Notes: generated by a model not told the origin, from the letters alone. Shown: positions 25,736 to 34,869, numbered from the stretch's first letter. The stretch: DNA of 64,000 bases from DATARH01 sp036008175 (GCA_036008175.1 DASYOB010000114.1:62001-126000), one strand, 5' to 3'. Translations and numbers: made by a program.

Positions 25736-28501
25736 TTATTCCGCCGCGGCCCTCGATTCGGCCGGCTCGACCCGGGCGGCGCAGAATTTGTATTCCGGGA
25801 TCTTGCCGAACGGATCGAGCTGTGGGTTGGTCAGCACATTGGCGGCGGCTTCGGCATAGCAGAACGGGACGAACACTTGCCCGGGCGCAACGGCGCTGTC
25901 GGCGCGCGCCTTCAATTCGATCGTGCCGCGGCGGGTGGTGACGCGTATCTGGTCGCCGGCGGCGATGCCGAGCCGGCGCAATTCCGCCGGTGCCAGGCTT
26001 GCGACCGCCTCCGGCTCGAGCTCGTCGAGCACGCTCGCGCGCCGGGTTATCGCACCGGTGTGCCAATGTTCGAGCTGCCGGCCGGTCGTCAGCACCATCG
26101 GGTACTCCGCATCCGGTTCCTCGGCCGGCGGGATGATCGCGGCGGGAACCAGGCGGCCGCGGCCGGAGGCGGTTGGAAACCCGTTGCCAAACACGATTTC
26201 GTTGCCCGGCTTGTCCGGCGCGTCGCACGGGTAGGTCACCGAGCTTTCGCGCTCGACCCGCTCCCAGGTGATGTTGTCGAGCGATGGCATTGCCTGCTTC
26301 ATCTCTGCGAACACATCGGCCGGGCCGGCGTAGGACCAGTCGAGGCCGATGCGGCGGGCGATCTCCTGGATGATCCACAGGTCCTGGCGTGCGTTTCCGT
26401 GCAGCGGCAGCGCCGCGCGGCCCCTCTGCACTTGGCGGTTGGTGTTGGAGACGGTGCCGTCCTTCTCCGGCCAGGCCGAGGCCGGCAGCACGACATCGGC
26501 GTATTTCGCGGTTTCGGTCAGGAAGATGTCCTGCACGACGAGATGTTCGAGCCTGGCGAGCCCCTCGCGTACATGCTCGACATCGGGGTCCGACATCGCC
26601 GGGTTTTCGCCCATGATGTAAATCCCCTTGATCTCGCCGCGATGCGCCGCGTCGGAGATTTCGACGGTGGTCAGCCCACGCTTGTCGTCGAGCGCGGTCC
26701 GCCACAGCGCCTCGAATTTGGCGCGGACCTCAGGGTCCTCGACCGATTGGTAATCCGGGTAGACCATCGGGATCGCCCCGGCATCCGAAGTCCCTTGCAC
26801 GTTGTTCTGGCCGCGCAAGGGATGGAGCCCCGTGCCCGGCCGCCCGATCTGGCCGGTGATCAATGCCAGCGCGATCAGACATCGCGCATTATCGGTGCCG
26901 TGGGTATGCTGCGAAATACCCATGCCCCAGAGGATGATCGCTGCCTCGGCGCGAGCGTAGGTTCGCGCGACCTCGCGCAACGTCGCGGCATCGATGCCGC
27001 AGATCGGTGCCATCTTTTCCGGGCTGTAGTCGCGGATGTGCTCCCGCAGCCTCTCGAAGTCCTCGGTGTGGGCCTGCACATACTGCCGGTCGTAGAGGCC
27101 CTCTTCGATGACCGTGTGGATCAGCGCGTTGAGCAGCGCCACGTCGCGTCCGGGATTTAAGCGCAACGATGTCGTCGCATGCCGCATCATGGCGTAGCCG
27201 CGCGAATCGATCGCAATGAGCTTGGCGCCGCGCTTCGTTGCCTGCTTGAAAAAGGTCGCCGCAACCGGGTGGTTTTCGGTCGGCCGTGCGCCGATGACGA
27301 TGATGACGTCGGCGTCGGCCGCGGCGGTGAACGGGGCGGTTACAGCACCCGAGCCGATCCCCTCCATCAAGGCCGCGACCGAGGAGGCATGGCAGAGCCG
27401 CGTGCAATGATCGACATTGTTGCTGCCGAACCCGGTGCGAACCAGCTTTTGGAGCAGGTACGCCTCCTCGTTTGTGCCCTTGGCGCAGGCGAAGCCGGCC
27501 AGCGCTCGCCGCCCCTCACGATCTCGGATTCGCCTCAAACCCTCGGCCGCGCGATCAAGCGCCTCTTCCCAGGTCGCCTTACGGAAATGCGTGTAGGGAT
27601 TGGCCGGGTCGATATCGGTGTCGTGCTTCGAGACGCCGTCTTTGCGGATCAGCGGCTCCGTCAGCCGGTCCGGGTGTGCGACATAATCGAAGCCAAAACG
27701 GCCCTTGACGCAGAGCCGGTTGTGATTGGCCGGCCCGTTCCGGCCGTCGACCGCAACGATATGGTCGTCCTTGATCTTGTAGGTCAGCTGGCAGCCGACG
27801 CCGCAATAGGGGCAGACGCTCTCCACCTCCCGGTCAGGGGCGTTGGTGTAGACGCCATTGGCATCGACGAGGCTCGCCGGCATCAGCGCGCCGGTGGGGC
27901 AGGCCTGCACGCATTCGCCGCAGGCGACGCAGGTCGAATGCCCCATCGGGTCGTCGAAATCGAAGACGATCTTCTCGCCGTGGCCGCGCCCGGCCATGCC
28001 GATCACGTCGTTGACCTGAACCTCGCGGCAGGCGCGCACGCACAGATTGCAGTGGATGCAGGCGTCGAGCTGCACCGCCATCGCCGGATGGCTACGATCC
28101 GGAATGGGCGACGCGCGGCGCGGGAACCGGCTGGTGCCGACGTCGAGCAGGTCGGCCCATTCCCACAGCCGCGAGGCCGGGTCGTGCGCGACGCTACGAT
28201 CTGGCTGATCGCCGATCAGCAATTCGAAGACGAGATTGCGCGAGGCCTTCGCCCGCTCGCTGGCCGAGTGCACTTTCATGCCGGCGGTCGGATGGCGGAT
28301 GCAGGACGCGGCGAGCACCCGCTCCCCCTCGATCTCGACCATGCAGGCGCGGCAATTGCCGTCGGCGCGATAGCCGGGCTTCGGCAGCCAGCACAGATGC
28401 GGGATCTCGACCCCTTGCCGGTTGGCGACCTGCCAGATCGTCTCGCCCGGCTGCGCCTCGACCTCAGCGCCATCGAGGAGGAAGCGGATCGGCTCGCTCA
28501 T
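25736..28501 (-). CDS. fdsA: NAD-dependent formate dehydrogenase, alpha (catalytic) subunit
   Basis: Molybdopterin (Mo or W) enzyme subunit oxidising formate to CO2, 921 residues. The N-terminus is a NuoG-like 2Fe-2S domain (HLCWLPKPGYRADGNCRACM), then a His-Cys region, two 4Fe-4S ferredoxin motifs (CIHCNLCVRACREV; CVACGECVQACPTG), and the catalytic domain with its own 4Fe-4S (CPYCGVGCQL). The metal-ligand residue is Cys370 in TRLCHASSVA, with no selenocysteine. Electrons pass to the FdsGB fusion encoded two genes upstream. Its ATG follows the small gene by 1 base. Chaperone genes (fdsC, fdhD) are not in the window. Confidence 0.95.
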   Translation of the reverse strand: MSEPIRFLLDGAEVEAQPGETIWQVANRQGVEIPHLCWLPKPGYRADGNCRACMVEIEGERVLAASCIRHPTAGMKVHSASERAKASRNLVFELLIGDQPDRSVAHDPASRLWEWADLLDVGTSRFPRRASPIPDRSHPAMAVQLDACIHCNLCVRACREVQVNDVIGMAGRGHGEKIVFDFDDPMGHSTCVACGECVQACPTGALMPASLVDANGVYTNAPDREVESVCPYCGVGCQLTYKIKDDHIVAVDGRNGPANHNRLCVKGRFGFDYVAHPDRLTEPLIRKDGVSKHDTDIDPANPYTHFRKATWEEALDRAAEGLRRIRDREGRRALAGFACAKGTNEEAYLLQKLVRTGFGSNNVDHCTRLCHASSVAALMEGIGSGAVTAPFTAAADADVIIVIGARPTENHPVAATFFKQATKRGAKLIAIDSRGYAMMRHATTSLRLNPGRDVALLNALIHTVIEEGLYDRQYVQAHTEDFERLREHIRDYSPEKMAPICGIDAATLREVARTYARAEAAIILWGMGISQHTHGTDNARCLIALALITGQIGRPGTGLHPLRGQNNVQGTSDAGAIPMVYPDYQSVEDPEVRAKFEALWRTALDDKRGLTTVEISDAAHRGEIKGIYIMGENPAMSDPDVEHVREGLARLEHLVVQDIFLTETAKYADVVLPASAWPEKDGTVSNTNRQVQRGRAALPLHGNARQDLWIIQEIARRIGLDWSYAGPADVFAEMKQAMPSLDNITWERVERESSVTYPCDAPDKPGNEIVFGNGFPTASGRGRLVPAAIIPPAEEPDAEYPMVLTTGRQLEHWHTGAITRRASVLDELEPEAVASLAPAELRRLGIAAGDQIRVTTRRGTIELKARADSAVAPGQVFVPFCYAEAAANVLTNPQLDPFGKIPEYKFCAARVEPAESRAAAE

Positions 28502-28502
28502 G

Positions 28503-28910
28503 TCAAATCCCCACTGAGACGCGCTGAAGTCGTTGGATGAAGTCGTTGACCTCAGGCTGCATCCAGGTATCGCCGTTATTCCAGAAATCCAGCAGCGCGT
28601 CCCTGTTCCGGGACACCCATTCGATCACCTGGGGCGCGCGCTGCCGAAGAACACGGGCGGGTAAGCTATTGGCCATCACCGCCGGTGGATCGCCAACTGA
28701 CACGGAAAAGCTCGGCTGCGTCCGGCCCGGCCGGACAAAGTATTTGACCCGCGGTCCGTGCGATCCCATTGCGGTCGAGATGAAAATTGTGCCGGGAATG
28801 CCGGTTTGCTGGGTCGTCAGATTGGCCATCTCGATCACGTCGTCGCGCGACAACTCGTCGGCCAACGACATGTCGAGGGGAATCTGCGTCCTATACTCGG
28901 CCGTACTCAC
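28503..28910 (-). CDS. Conserved protein of unknown function in the formate dehydrogenase operon
   Basis: A 135-residue soluble protein lying between fdsGB and fdsA, with a 4-bp ATGA overlap to the former and a 1-base gap to the latter, so it is clearly part of the operon. Segments include MSLADELSRDDVIEMANLT, TGIPGTIFISTAMGSHGPRV and WVSRNRDALLDFWNNGDTW. No Cys, no membrane segment and no cofactor motif. I do not recognise a named family; the position suggests a role linked to formate dehydrogenase assembly or to oxalate use, but this is only contextual. Confidence 0.8.
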   Translation of the reverse strand: MSTAEYRTQIPLDMSLADELSRDDVIEMANLTTQQTGIPGTIFISTAMGSHGPRVKYFVRPGRTQPSFSVSVGDPPAVMANSLPARVLRQRAPQVIEWVSRNRDALLDFWNNGDTWMQPEVNDFIQRLQRVSVGI

Positions 28911-30610
28911 CGGCTCAAATCCTCGCGGAAATGCTTCAGCACCTGCTTAACCGGGTTCATCGCCGCCTGCCCGAGACCGCAGATCGAGGCGTCGCCCATC
29001 ACCCGCGTCAAATCGGTCAGCAACGCCTCGTCCCAGCGCGGCTCGGTCATCAATGCCACGGCCTTTTCGGTGCCGACCCGGCAGGGCGTGCATTGGCCGC
29101 AGCTCTCATCCTCGAAAAAGCGCAGCAGGTTCAGCGCAACCGCCCTCATGTCGTCCTTGTCGGACAGCACGACAACCGCCGCAGAGCCGATGAAGCACCC
29201 CTCGCCCTCCAGCGTGCCGAAATCGAGCGGGATGTCGGCCTTCGATGCCGGCAGGATGCCGCCCGAGGCGCCGCCGGGCAGGTAACCCTTGAAGGAGTGC
29301 CCCTCGGCCATGCCGCCGCAAAACTCGTCGATCAGCTCGCGGGCGGTGATGCCGGCGGGCGCCAGCTTGACCCCCGGCCGCTTGACCCGCCCGGAGACTG
29401 AGAAGGTGCGCAGCCCCTTGCGGCCGTTGCGGCCCTGGCCGGTGAACCACTCCGGGCCCTTCTCGACGATGTCGCGCACCCAGTAGAGGGTTTCGACATT
29501 GTTGATCAGGGTCGGCCGGCCGAACAGCCCGACCTGTGACGGAAACGGCGGCTTGTGGCGCGGCAGCCCGCGCTTGCCCTCGATGCTTTCCAGCATCGCC
29601 GATTCCTCGCCGCAGATATACGCGCCGGCGCCGCGGCGGAGGTGGATCTTGGTGTGCGGGGCGAGGCCGGCGGCTTCGATCGCGGCGATCTCTTTCTCCA
29701 GGATCTCGCGGCATTGCGGGTATTCGTCACGCAGGTAGATGTAGGTCTCACCGGCCTCGACCGCCCAGGTGCCGATCAGCATCCCTTCGAGAAAACGGTG
29801 CGGGTCGGTTTCGAGGAAATAGCGGTCCTTGAAGGTGCCGGGCTCGCCCTCGTCGCCATTAACAGCGAACAGCCGCGGTTTCGGCTCCTGGAGAACAAAG
29901 CGCCATTTGCGGCCGGTCGGGAAGCCGGCGCCGCCGAGGCCGCGCAGGCCCGAATGCTCCAGCGCTCCGATAACGTCCTCGACCGAGCGCGTGCCCGAGA
30001 GGCAGGCCTGCAACAGCTGATAGCCGCCGTCGGCGCGATAGCGGTCGAGCCCGGGATAGGCCGGGATATGGGGATGGGTCGCGCCGGCCGCGACCGCCGC
30101 GGCGACATTGTCCGCAGTCGCGTGCTCGTGCAGCGCATGGCCGATCGCCACGACCGGCGCCTTGTCGCAGCCGCCCATGCACGGCGCCCGCACAACCCGT
30201 ACCCCGTCGCCGAACCGCGAGCGCAAATCTGTTATCAGCTGCTCGCCGCCGAACAGCGCGCAGGAGAGGCTGTCGCAGACCCGCACCGTGATCGGCGGGG
30301 GCGCTGCCTCATCGTCCATGACGATGTCGAAATGGGCATAAAAAGAAGCGACCTCGTAGAGCTCCGCCAGCGCCAGCCGCATTTCCTCGGCCAGCGCCAC
30401 CAGATGGCGCGCGTGCAGGCAGCCGAAATGGTCCTGCAAGAGGTGCAGATGCTCGATCAGCAGATCGCGGCGCCGTTCGCGGTCGCCCAGCAACGCCTGA
30501 ACCTCGTCGAGCGCCCCCGGATCGACCTGCCGGCCCTTCGGGTGATCCAGGCCGCGGCGCCGGCCGGAGCCGGGATGGATGCGCCGGTCGTGTTTTGCTG
30601 AGGATTGCAT
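28907..30610 (-). CDS. fdsB: Formate dehydrogenase FdsG-FdsB fusion (NADH-side subunit)
   Basis: Diaphorase subunit of 567 residues joining a NuoE/FdsG-like domain to a NuoF/FdsB-like domain. The first part carries a 2Fe-2S site (CDSLSC and CMGGC). The second has the NADH/FMN region GLGGAGFPTGRKWRF and NGDEGEPGTFKDRYF, IYLRDEYP, GAYICGEESAML and the 4Fe-4S motif ESCGQCTPCRVGT with a distal Cys in ICGLGQAAM. The same fusion is known in the beta subunit of Methylobacterium extorquens FDH1. The ATG at 30610 is chosen because longer starts run into an intergenic repeat. Confidence 0.93.
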   Translation of the reverse strand: MQSSAKHDRRIHPGSGRRRGLDHPKGRQVDPGALDEVQALLGDRERRRDLLIEHLHLLQDHFGCLHARHLVALAEEMRLALAELYEVASFYAHFDIVMDDEAAPPPITVRVCDSLSCALFGGEQLITDLRSRFGDGVRVVRAPCMGGCDKAPVVAIGHALHEHATADNVAAAVAAGATHPHIPAYPGLDRYRADGGYQLLQACLSGTRSVEDVIGALEHSGLRGLGGAGFPTGRKWRFVLQEPKPRLFAVNGDEGEPGTFKDRYFLETDPHRFLEGMLIGTWAVEAGETYIYLRDEYPQCREILEKEIAAIEAAGLAPHTKIHLRRGAGAYICGEESAMLESIEGKRGLPRHKPPFPSQVGLFGRPTLINNVETLYWVRDIVEKGPEWFTGQGRNGRKGLRTFSVSGRVKRPGVKLAPAGITARELIDEFCGGMAEGHSFKGYLPGGASGGILPASKADIPLDFGTLEGEGCFIGSAAVVVLSDKDDMRAVALNLLRFFEDESCGQCTPCRVGTEKAVALMTEPRWDEALLTDLTRVMGDASICGLGQAAMNPVKQVLKHFREDLSR

Positions 30611-30628
30611 GTGCTCGGCCTTAAGCCC

Positions 30629-30752
30629 CTCTCCGCCCTTCAGGGGGGAGAGGGCGGGGCCCAGCGCGGAGCGCTGGGAGGGAATCGCTCTGGAAACCCC
30701 CCACCTCACCCCGGCCCTCTCCACCCCCAAGGGCGGAGACGGAGAAGAACTG
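30629..30752. repeat. Palindromic intergenic repeat between frc and fdsGB
   Basis: CCTCTCCGCCCTTCAGGGGG-type sequence near 30629-30661 is mirrored by GGCCCTCTCCACCCCCAAGG-type sequence near 30711-30752, with an inner palindrome CCAGCGCGGAGCGCTGG between. It fills most of the 177-bp frc-fdsGB gap, could fold in the operon mRNA, and belongs with the CCCTCTCCC repeats at 47156 and 56697. Confidence 0.65.
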
Positions 30753-30787
30753 AGTGAGCGACGGGGGCATGCGATCTATATCCAAGT

Positions 30788-32017
30788 CTACACCGCGCCC
30801 TCGTCGTGCAGCGCCTTGATGTCGGCCTCGCCGTAGCCGAGCCAGCCGAGCACCTCGTCGGTGTGCTCGCCGAGCAGCGGCGAGCGCTTCACCTCGACCG
30901 GCGATTCCGACAATTTGATCGGCATGCCGACCTGCACGTAGCGGCCCCGGGTCGGGTGGTCGACCTCGACCAGCATGCCGCGCTCGTACAGCTCCTTGTC
31001 CTCGTAAATGTCCTTCATCGACAGGATCGGCCCGCACGGTACATCGACCTCGTTCAAGGCCGCCATGACCTCGAATTTGGTCTTGGTCATCGTCCATTTC
31101 TCGATGATCGAGAAGCATTCCGGGATATGGGGCAGCCGCGCCTGCGGGGTCGCATAATTCGAGTCCTCGATCAACTCCTCGCGGCCGACGATCTTCATCA
31201 GCGGCTCCCAGGAGGGGGGCTGGATGATCACGTAGACATAGTCGTTCGCGCCGCCCGGCGCGCAGCGCAGCGCCGAACCGGGCTGGCCGCCGCCCGAGGC
31301 GTTGCCGGCGCGCGGCACCTCCGCGCCAAATTCCTTGTTCGGGTATTCCGGCATCGGGCCACGCGCCAGCCGCTGCTGGTCGCGCATCTTGACCCGGCAC
31401 AAATTCAGCACCGAGTCGGTCATCGCCACCTCGACACGCTGGCCCTTGCCGGTGCGCTCGCGCTGATAGAGCGCGGCGAGGATGCCGGCGACGAGATGCA
31501 CGCCGGTGCCGCTGTCGCCGATCTGCGCGCCGGTCACTGTTGGCGGCCCATCATCCCAGCCGGTGGTGCTGGCCGACCCGCCCATGCATTGCGCGACGTT
31601 TTCATAGGCCTTGAAATCGGCGTAGCGACCGGGACCAAAGCCCTTGATCGATGCGTAGATCACGCGCGGATTGATCTCCTGCAACCTTGCCCAGGTGAAG
31701 CCCTGCCGGTCGAGCACGCCGGGGCCGAAATTCTCGACCACGATGTCCGCCTGGCGGACCAGCTCCTCCAGCACCTTCTTGCCCTTGGGCGATTTCAGAT
31801 TGAGCGTGATGCTGCGCTTGTTCGAGTTCAGCATCGTAAAATAGAGGCTGTCGGCGCCCTTCACGTCCTGCAATTGGCCGCGGGTGATGTCGCCGCGGCC
31901 GGGCATCTCGACCTTGATCACCTCGGCGCCCATCCAGGCCAGGAGCTGGGTCGCGGTCGGTGCGGCCTGGACGTGACCCAGATCGACGATGCGGACGCCT
32001 TCGAGGGCTTTGCTCAT
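30788..32017 (-). CDS. frc: Formyl-CoA:oxalate CoA-transferase-like (CaiB/BaiF family)
   Basis: Class III CoA-transferase of 409 residues. Beyond the general family it carries segments close to Oxalobacter Frc: DSLYFTMLNSNKRSITLNLK, VENFGPGVLDRQGFTW, AYENVAQCMGG, GGNAGGGGQPG-like NASGGGQPGS, and SPLLGEHTDEVL. The catalytic Asp is Asp168 in QIGDSGTGVH, matching Asp169 of Frc. It would move CoA from formyl-CoA to oxalate, and the formate released would feed the formate dehydrogenase downstream. The start overlaps the gntR stop (ATGA). No oxalyl-CoA decarboxylase is present in the window, so other acyl donors or acceptors remain possible. Confidence 0.88.
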   Translation of the reverse strand: MSKALEGVRIVDLGHVQAAPTATQLLAWMGAEVIKVEMPGRGDITRGQLQDVKGADSLYFTMLNSNKRSITLNLKSPKGKKVLEELVRQADIVVENFGPGVLDRQGFTWARLQEINPRVIYASIKGFGPGRYADFKAYENVAQCMGGSASTTGWDDGPPTVTGAQIGDSGTGVHLVAGILAALYQRERTGKGQRVEVAMTDSVLNLCRVKMRDQQRLARGPMPEYPNKEFGAEVPRAGNASGGGQPGSALRCAPGGANDYVYVIIQPPSWEPLMKIVGREELIEDSNYATPQARLPHIPECFSIIEKWTMTKTKFEVMAALNEVDVPCGPILSMKDIYEDKELYERGMLVEVDHPTRGRYVQVGMPIKLSESPVEVKRSPLLGEHTDEVLGWLGYGEADIKALHDEGAV

Positions 32018-32748
32018 GTCTCCATCCCTTGGTCTTTTGTCGTGTCGAGAAAATCGCCGTGCTCTTCGACATGCCGGGCGAGCCCCAGCGTGTGCTCGCG
32101 CGCAAGGCGCTCGGCAAGGCCCGCGTCGCGCGTCTCCAGCGCCTCGATGATGCGCATATGGTCGGTGATCGAGCGCGCCGCCCGGTTCTCCTGATGGATC
32201 GTGATCTTGCGGATGGCGCGCATGTGGATGAACAGGTTTTCGGTCATCTCGGCGAGCAGCGCACAGCCGCTCATCCGGATGATCGCCTGGTGAAAGGCGA
32301 TGTTCGCATCGGAATATTCGTCAAGCCGCTCGCCATCATTCCCGCAACGGAACTCGTCCATCAGCCGGCGCAATTCGGCGATCTCTGCATCCGAGGCGCG
32401 CTCGGCCGTGAGCCGCGCCGCTATGCTTTCGAGCGCGGCCATCACGGTGATGATCTCGACGATCTCGCGCTTTGTCTTCTTGACGACGTAGATGCCGCGG
32501 CGCGGCCGGGTGCGGACGAAACCCTCCTGCTCGAGGAGCGTCATCGCCTCGCGGATCGGAGTGCGGCTGACCCCGAGATCCTCCGACAGCCGGCGCTCGT
32601 CGAGCCTGACCTCGTCCGGGTGGTCGTAGATGTCGATCGCGGTAATCGCCCGCTTCAGCGCGGCATAGGCTTCCTTGGCGAAGCTGGTGCTGGTGTCCAG
32701 CCGCGGGATTTCGAGTTTGGGTGCAGTCCGCGCCGTACCGTAGGGCAT
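32014..32748 (-). CDS. GntR-family (FCD domain) transcriptional regulator
   Basis: Regulator of 244 residues: an N-terminal GntR winged helix (AYAALKRAITAIDIY, then LDERRLSEDLGVSRTPIREA and EGFVRTRPRRGIYV) and a C-terminal all-helical FCD effector domain with the metal/ligand pattern ANIAFHQAIIRMSG and DHMRIIEALETRD. It heads the operon gntR-frc-fdsGB, with ATGA overlap into frc, so it probably controls oxalate/formate use and itself. A perfect TGGTATACCA palindrome lies 13 bp upstream of the start, matching GntR/FCD operator style. Confidence 0.92.
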   Translation of the reverse strand: MPYGTARTAPKLEIPRLDTSTSFAKEAYAALKRAITAIDIYDHPDEVRLDERRLSEDLGVSRTPIREAMTLLEQEGFVRTRPRRGIYVVKKTKREIVEIITVMAALESIAARLTAERASDAEIAELRRLMDEFRCGNDGERLDEYSDANIAFHQAIIRMSGCALLAEMTENLFIHMRAIRKITIHQENRAARSITDHMRIIEALETRDAGLAERLAREHTLGLARHVEEHGDFLDTTKDQGMET

Positions 32749-33202
32749 GCCTAAGGCATATGGTATACCACGGGCGTTAGCAACCCGCTTTTTGCCAACA
32801 ATCTGGCTCCAGCGGTCGCGGCGTGGGCCGATGCGGAAGCGCTCGTCGTCATCGCCTCCGCACCGGCCCTACCAGGTCGCTGGAATAAATTACGGTATGA
32901 TTATCCAATACTTGTCGATGCGAGCGGTATAGCCGCGATCGGACCAGTCCGGCTCACGGTTCTCGGCGAGGCGCGGAGCGGACAGGCGCGGAGGACGATT
33001 ACCGGCCCGAGAACGCAATCGTCGACTACGTACACGCGTTAGATCATCTGCAGCGGGCGCTGGCCGATCTTCGGCAGGAACTGACACGACCCTTGCGGAC
33101 GCGCTCCTGGCACTCGCTGCTGAATTGGCTTCGCCGTCCTAAGTCTATGGCAGGCGAACGATCGAGCAGCAGTCCCATACTGGCTATCCGCGGTGGCTCC
33201 CG
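32749..33202. other. Intergenic region of about 450 bp; operator plus a coding-like strip
   Basis: Apart from the GntR palindrome no gene is supported. From about 32940 to 33190 on the plus strand one frame is open and reads like protein (for example YVHALDHLQRALADLRQEL, amphipathic), but it has no usable start codon and ends inside the first codons of the next gene. It may be a gene remnant or chance in high-GC DNA. Confidence 0.4.
32761..32770. promoter_or_regulatory. GntR-type operator palindrome
   Basis: TGGTATACCA is a perfect 10-bp palindrome 13-22 bp upstream of the gntR start. FCD-type GntR regulators commonly bind TGGT-ACCA palindromes, so autoregulation is likely. Confidence 0.7.
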
Positions 33203-33928
33203 ATGCATTTGAACAGCCCCCACTACCTGCCCTCGCCGCTGTCCTATTTTTCCATTCTGGCGGCCATCCTGATCGTACTCATCGTGGTCATCGAGGTGCG
33301 GGCGCTGCGCTATGCCTTTTTGCGCATCGGCCTCAGCTCGCGCGCCGCCTTTCTGGTGCTGCTCGCCTCGCTGATCGGCAGCTATTTCAACATTCCGGTT
33401 GTCGAGCTTCCCGCGCGGCAGATCCTGACCAGAGAAGAAGTGCAATTTTTCGGGATGCACTACGTGATCCCGGTAACCGCCGAATGGCCCGGCACGCTGA
33501 TCGCGATAAATGTCGGCGGTGCGGTCATTCCAGTATTTGTCTCGCTTTATCTGCTGATCACCCATCGTCTGTGGATACGGGGCGCCATCGCGGTCGCCTG
33601 CGTGGCCGCGATATGTCACTTGCTGGCCTACCCGGTTCCCGGTCTGGGGATCGCCATGCCGATCTTTGTCCCTCCGATCACGTGCGCTGTCGTGGCGCTT
33701 GTACTGTCGCGCTCAGAGGCCGCCCCGATTGCCTATATCGGCGGAAGCCTGGGCGCGCTGATCGGCGCCGACCTGCTCAACCTCGACAAGGTACAGGGTC
33801 TGGGTGCGCCTATTGCCTCGATCGGCGGCGCCGGAACCTTCGACGGCGTCTTTCTGACGGGAATCCTGGCCGTCCTGTTGGCGAGCCTTTTCAGCCCATT
33901 CGGTAACCGCTACGAGGCTCCGCCGTAA
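33203..33928 (+). CDS. DUF1614 family membrane protein
   Basis: Integral membrane protein of 241 residues with about seven hydrophobic helices (for example SILAAILIVLIVVIEVRALRY-type N-terminal helix and AVACVAAICHLLAYPVPGLG). Family features are LGLS-like IGLSSRAAFLVLLASLIGSYFN with the NIP of FNIPVV, and the ending IASIGGAGTFDGVFLTGILAVL. The family is found in bacteria and archaea; no function is established. It stands alone, with a convergent LysR gene 14 bp beyond its stop. Confidence 0.8.
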   Translation: MHLNSPHYLPSPLSYFSILAAILIVLIVVIEVRALRYAFLRIGLSSRAAFLVLLASLIGSYFNIPVVELPARQILTREEVQFFGMHYVIPVTAEWPGTLIAINVGGAVIPVFVSLYLLITHRLWIRGAIAVACVAAICHLLAYPVPGLGIAMPIFVPPITCAVVALVLSRSEAAPIAYIGGSLGALIGADLLNLDKVQGLGAPIASIGGAGTFDGVFLTGILAVLLASLFSPFGNRYEAPP

Positions 33929-33942
33929 ACCAGCTGCGGCGC

Positions 33943-34845
33943 TCAGGTGAATACTAATGCCGCCTGCTGGGAAAAGTGGCGAATCATCCAGGCGGCTGCA
34001 GGCCCCGGCGGCGTATCCGTGCGGTGAATTGCGTGGAAGGCATAAAAACCGCCCAACCATTCCGGAAGCTCGAGCCGCTTCAAGCGCCCTGCCGCAAGGT
34101 CGTCCCGGACCATCGGCTCGGGCATGTTGCCCCAACCGATACCAGCCAGAAGCAAGGCGTGCTTGGAACCTAGATCCGCGAGGCGCCACGTCCTGACGCC
34201 GATAACCGAAAAATCGCGACCCGCTGTCAGCGTAGAGCGGTCGGTCAGCACGAGCTGCACAAAATTCCGCGCTGCTCCGGGCAGCGCGTGACCCGCCGCC
34301 AAAGGGTGGCTTGGCGCAGCCACGGGAATGAGGTCGACGCCGCCAGCCTTGATCCGTTCGATGCCCGGAAGGGTCGCGTCCACGCCGGCGATACCGATAT
34401 CGGCAATGCCGGAGTGGACGAGCTGGGTCACGCCTCCCAGCGCTTCAACATACAGTCGCAAGGTCACTGTCGGGAACGTCGCTTCGAGTGCCTGCATTGC
34501 ATCGACCAGCCGCGCCGTCGGCAGCATTACGTCAACGGCGAGAGTTATCTGCGCCTCCAGCCCATCGAGCAGTCCCTTGACCTTGGCGCGCAAATTGTCG
34601 ACGCCAACCGAGACTGAACGAGCTTCCGACAGGACGGCGGCGCCGGCCTCGGTCAATGCCGGTCGCCGCGCCTGGTCGCGATCGAACAGCTGCACGCCGA
34701 GCTGCTGTTCAAGATTGGCGATCGCGTAGCTGACCGCGGATGTAGCGCGCCCGAGCCGACGGCCCGCCGCCGCGAAACTGCCCGCCTCGACCACCGTAAG
34801 GAAAACGGTGAGCTGATCGAGGCTGGGCGCCCCCGGTCGCTGCAT
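33943..34845 (-). CDS. LysR-family transcriptional regulator
   Basis: Regulator of 300 residues with an N-terminal winged helix (LDQLTVFLTVVEAGSFAAAG, RRLGRATSAVSYAIANLEQQLG, VQLFDRD) and a periplasmic-binding-like effector domain. The ATG at 34845 has AAGGA seven bases upstream; longer forms would cover the divergent promoter. It is divergent from the cupin gene at 34961, and a clean T-N11-A palindrome lies between. The inferred targets are the cupin, bicupin, class V enzyme and hydrolase genes. Confidence 0.92.
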   Translation of the reverse strand: MQRPGAPSLDQLTVFLTVVEAGSFAAAGRRLGRATSAVSYAIANLEQQLGVQLFDRDQARRPALTEAGAAVLSEARSVSVGVDNLRAKVKGLLDGLEAQITLAVDVMLPTARLVDAMQALEATFPTVTLRLYVEALGGVTQLVHSGIADIGIAGVDATLPGIERIKAGGVDLIPVAAPSHPLAAGHALPGAARNFVQLVLTDRSTLTAGRDFSVIGVRTWRLADLGSKHALLLAGIGWGNMPEPMVRDDLAAGRLKRLELPEWLGGFYAFHAIHRTDTPPGPAAAWMIRHFSQQAALVFT

Positions 34846-34869
34846 TTCAAGTTCCTTGAACGACACCCG

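Noticed and set aside
25716..26705. A long N-terminal extension of the DUF3574 lipoprotein gene
   Set aside because: The extension overlaps fdsA in another frame and removes the lipoprotein signal from the N-terminus.
32940..33190. Possible small gene with a coiled-coil-like product
   Set aside because: No start codon or ribosome-binding site, and the frame ends inside the next gene; kept only as a note on the intergenic region.
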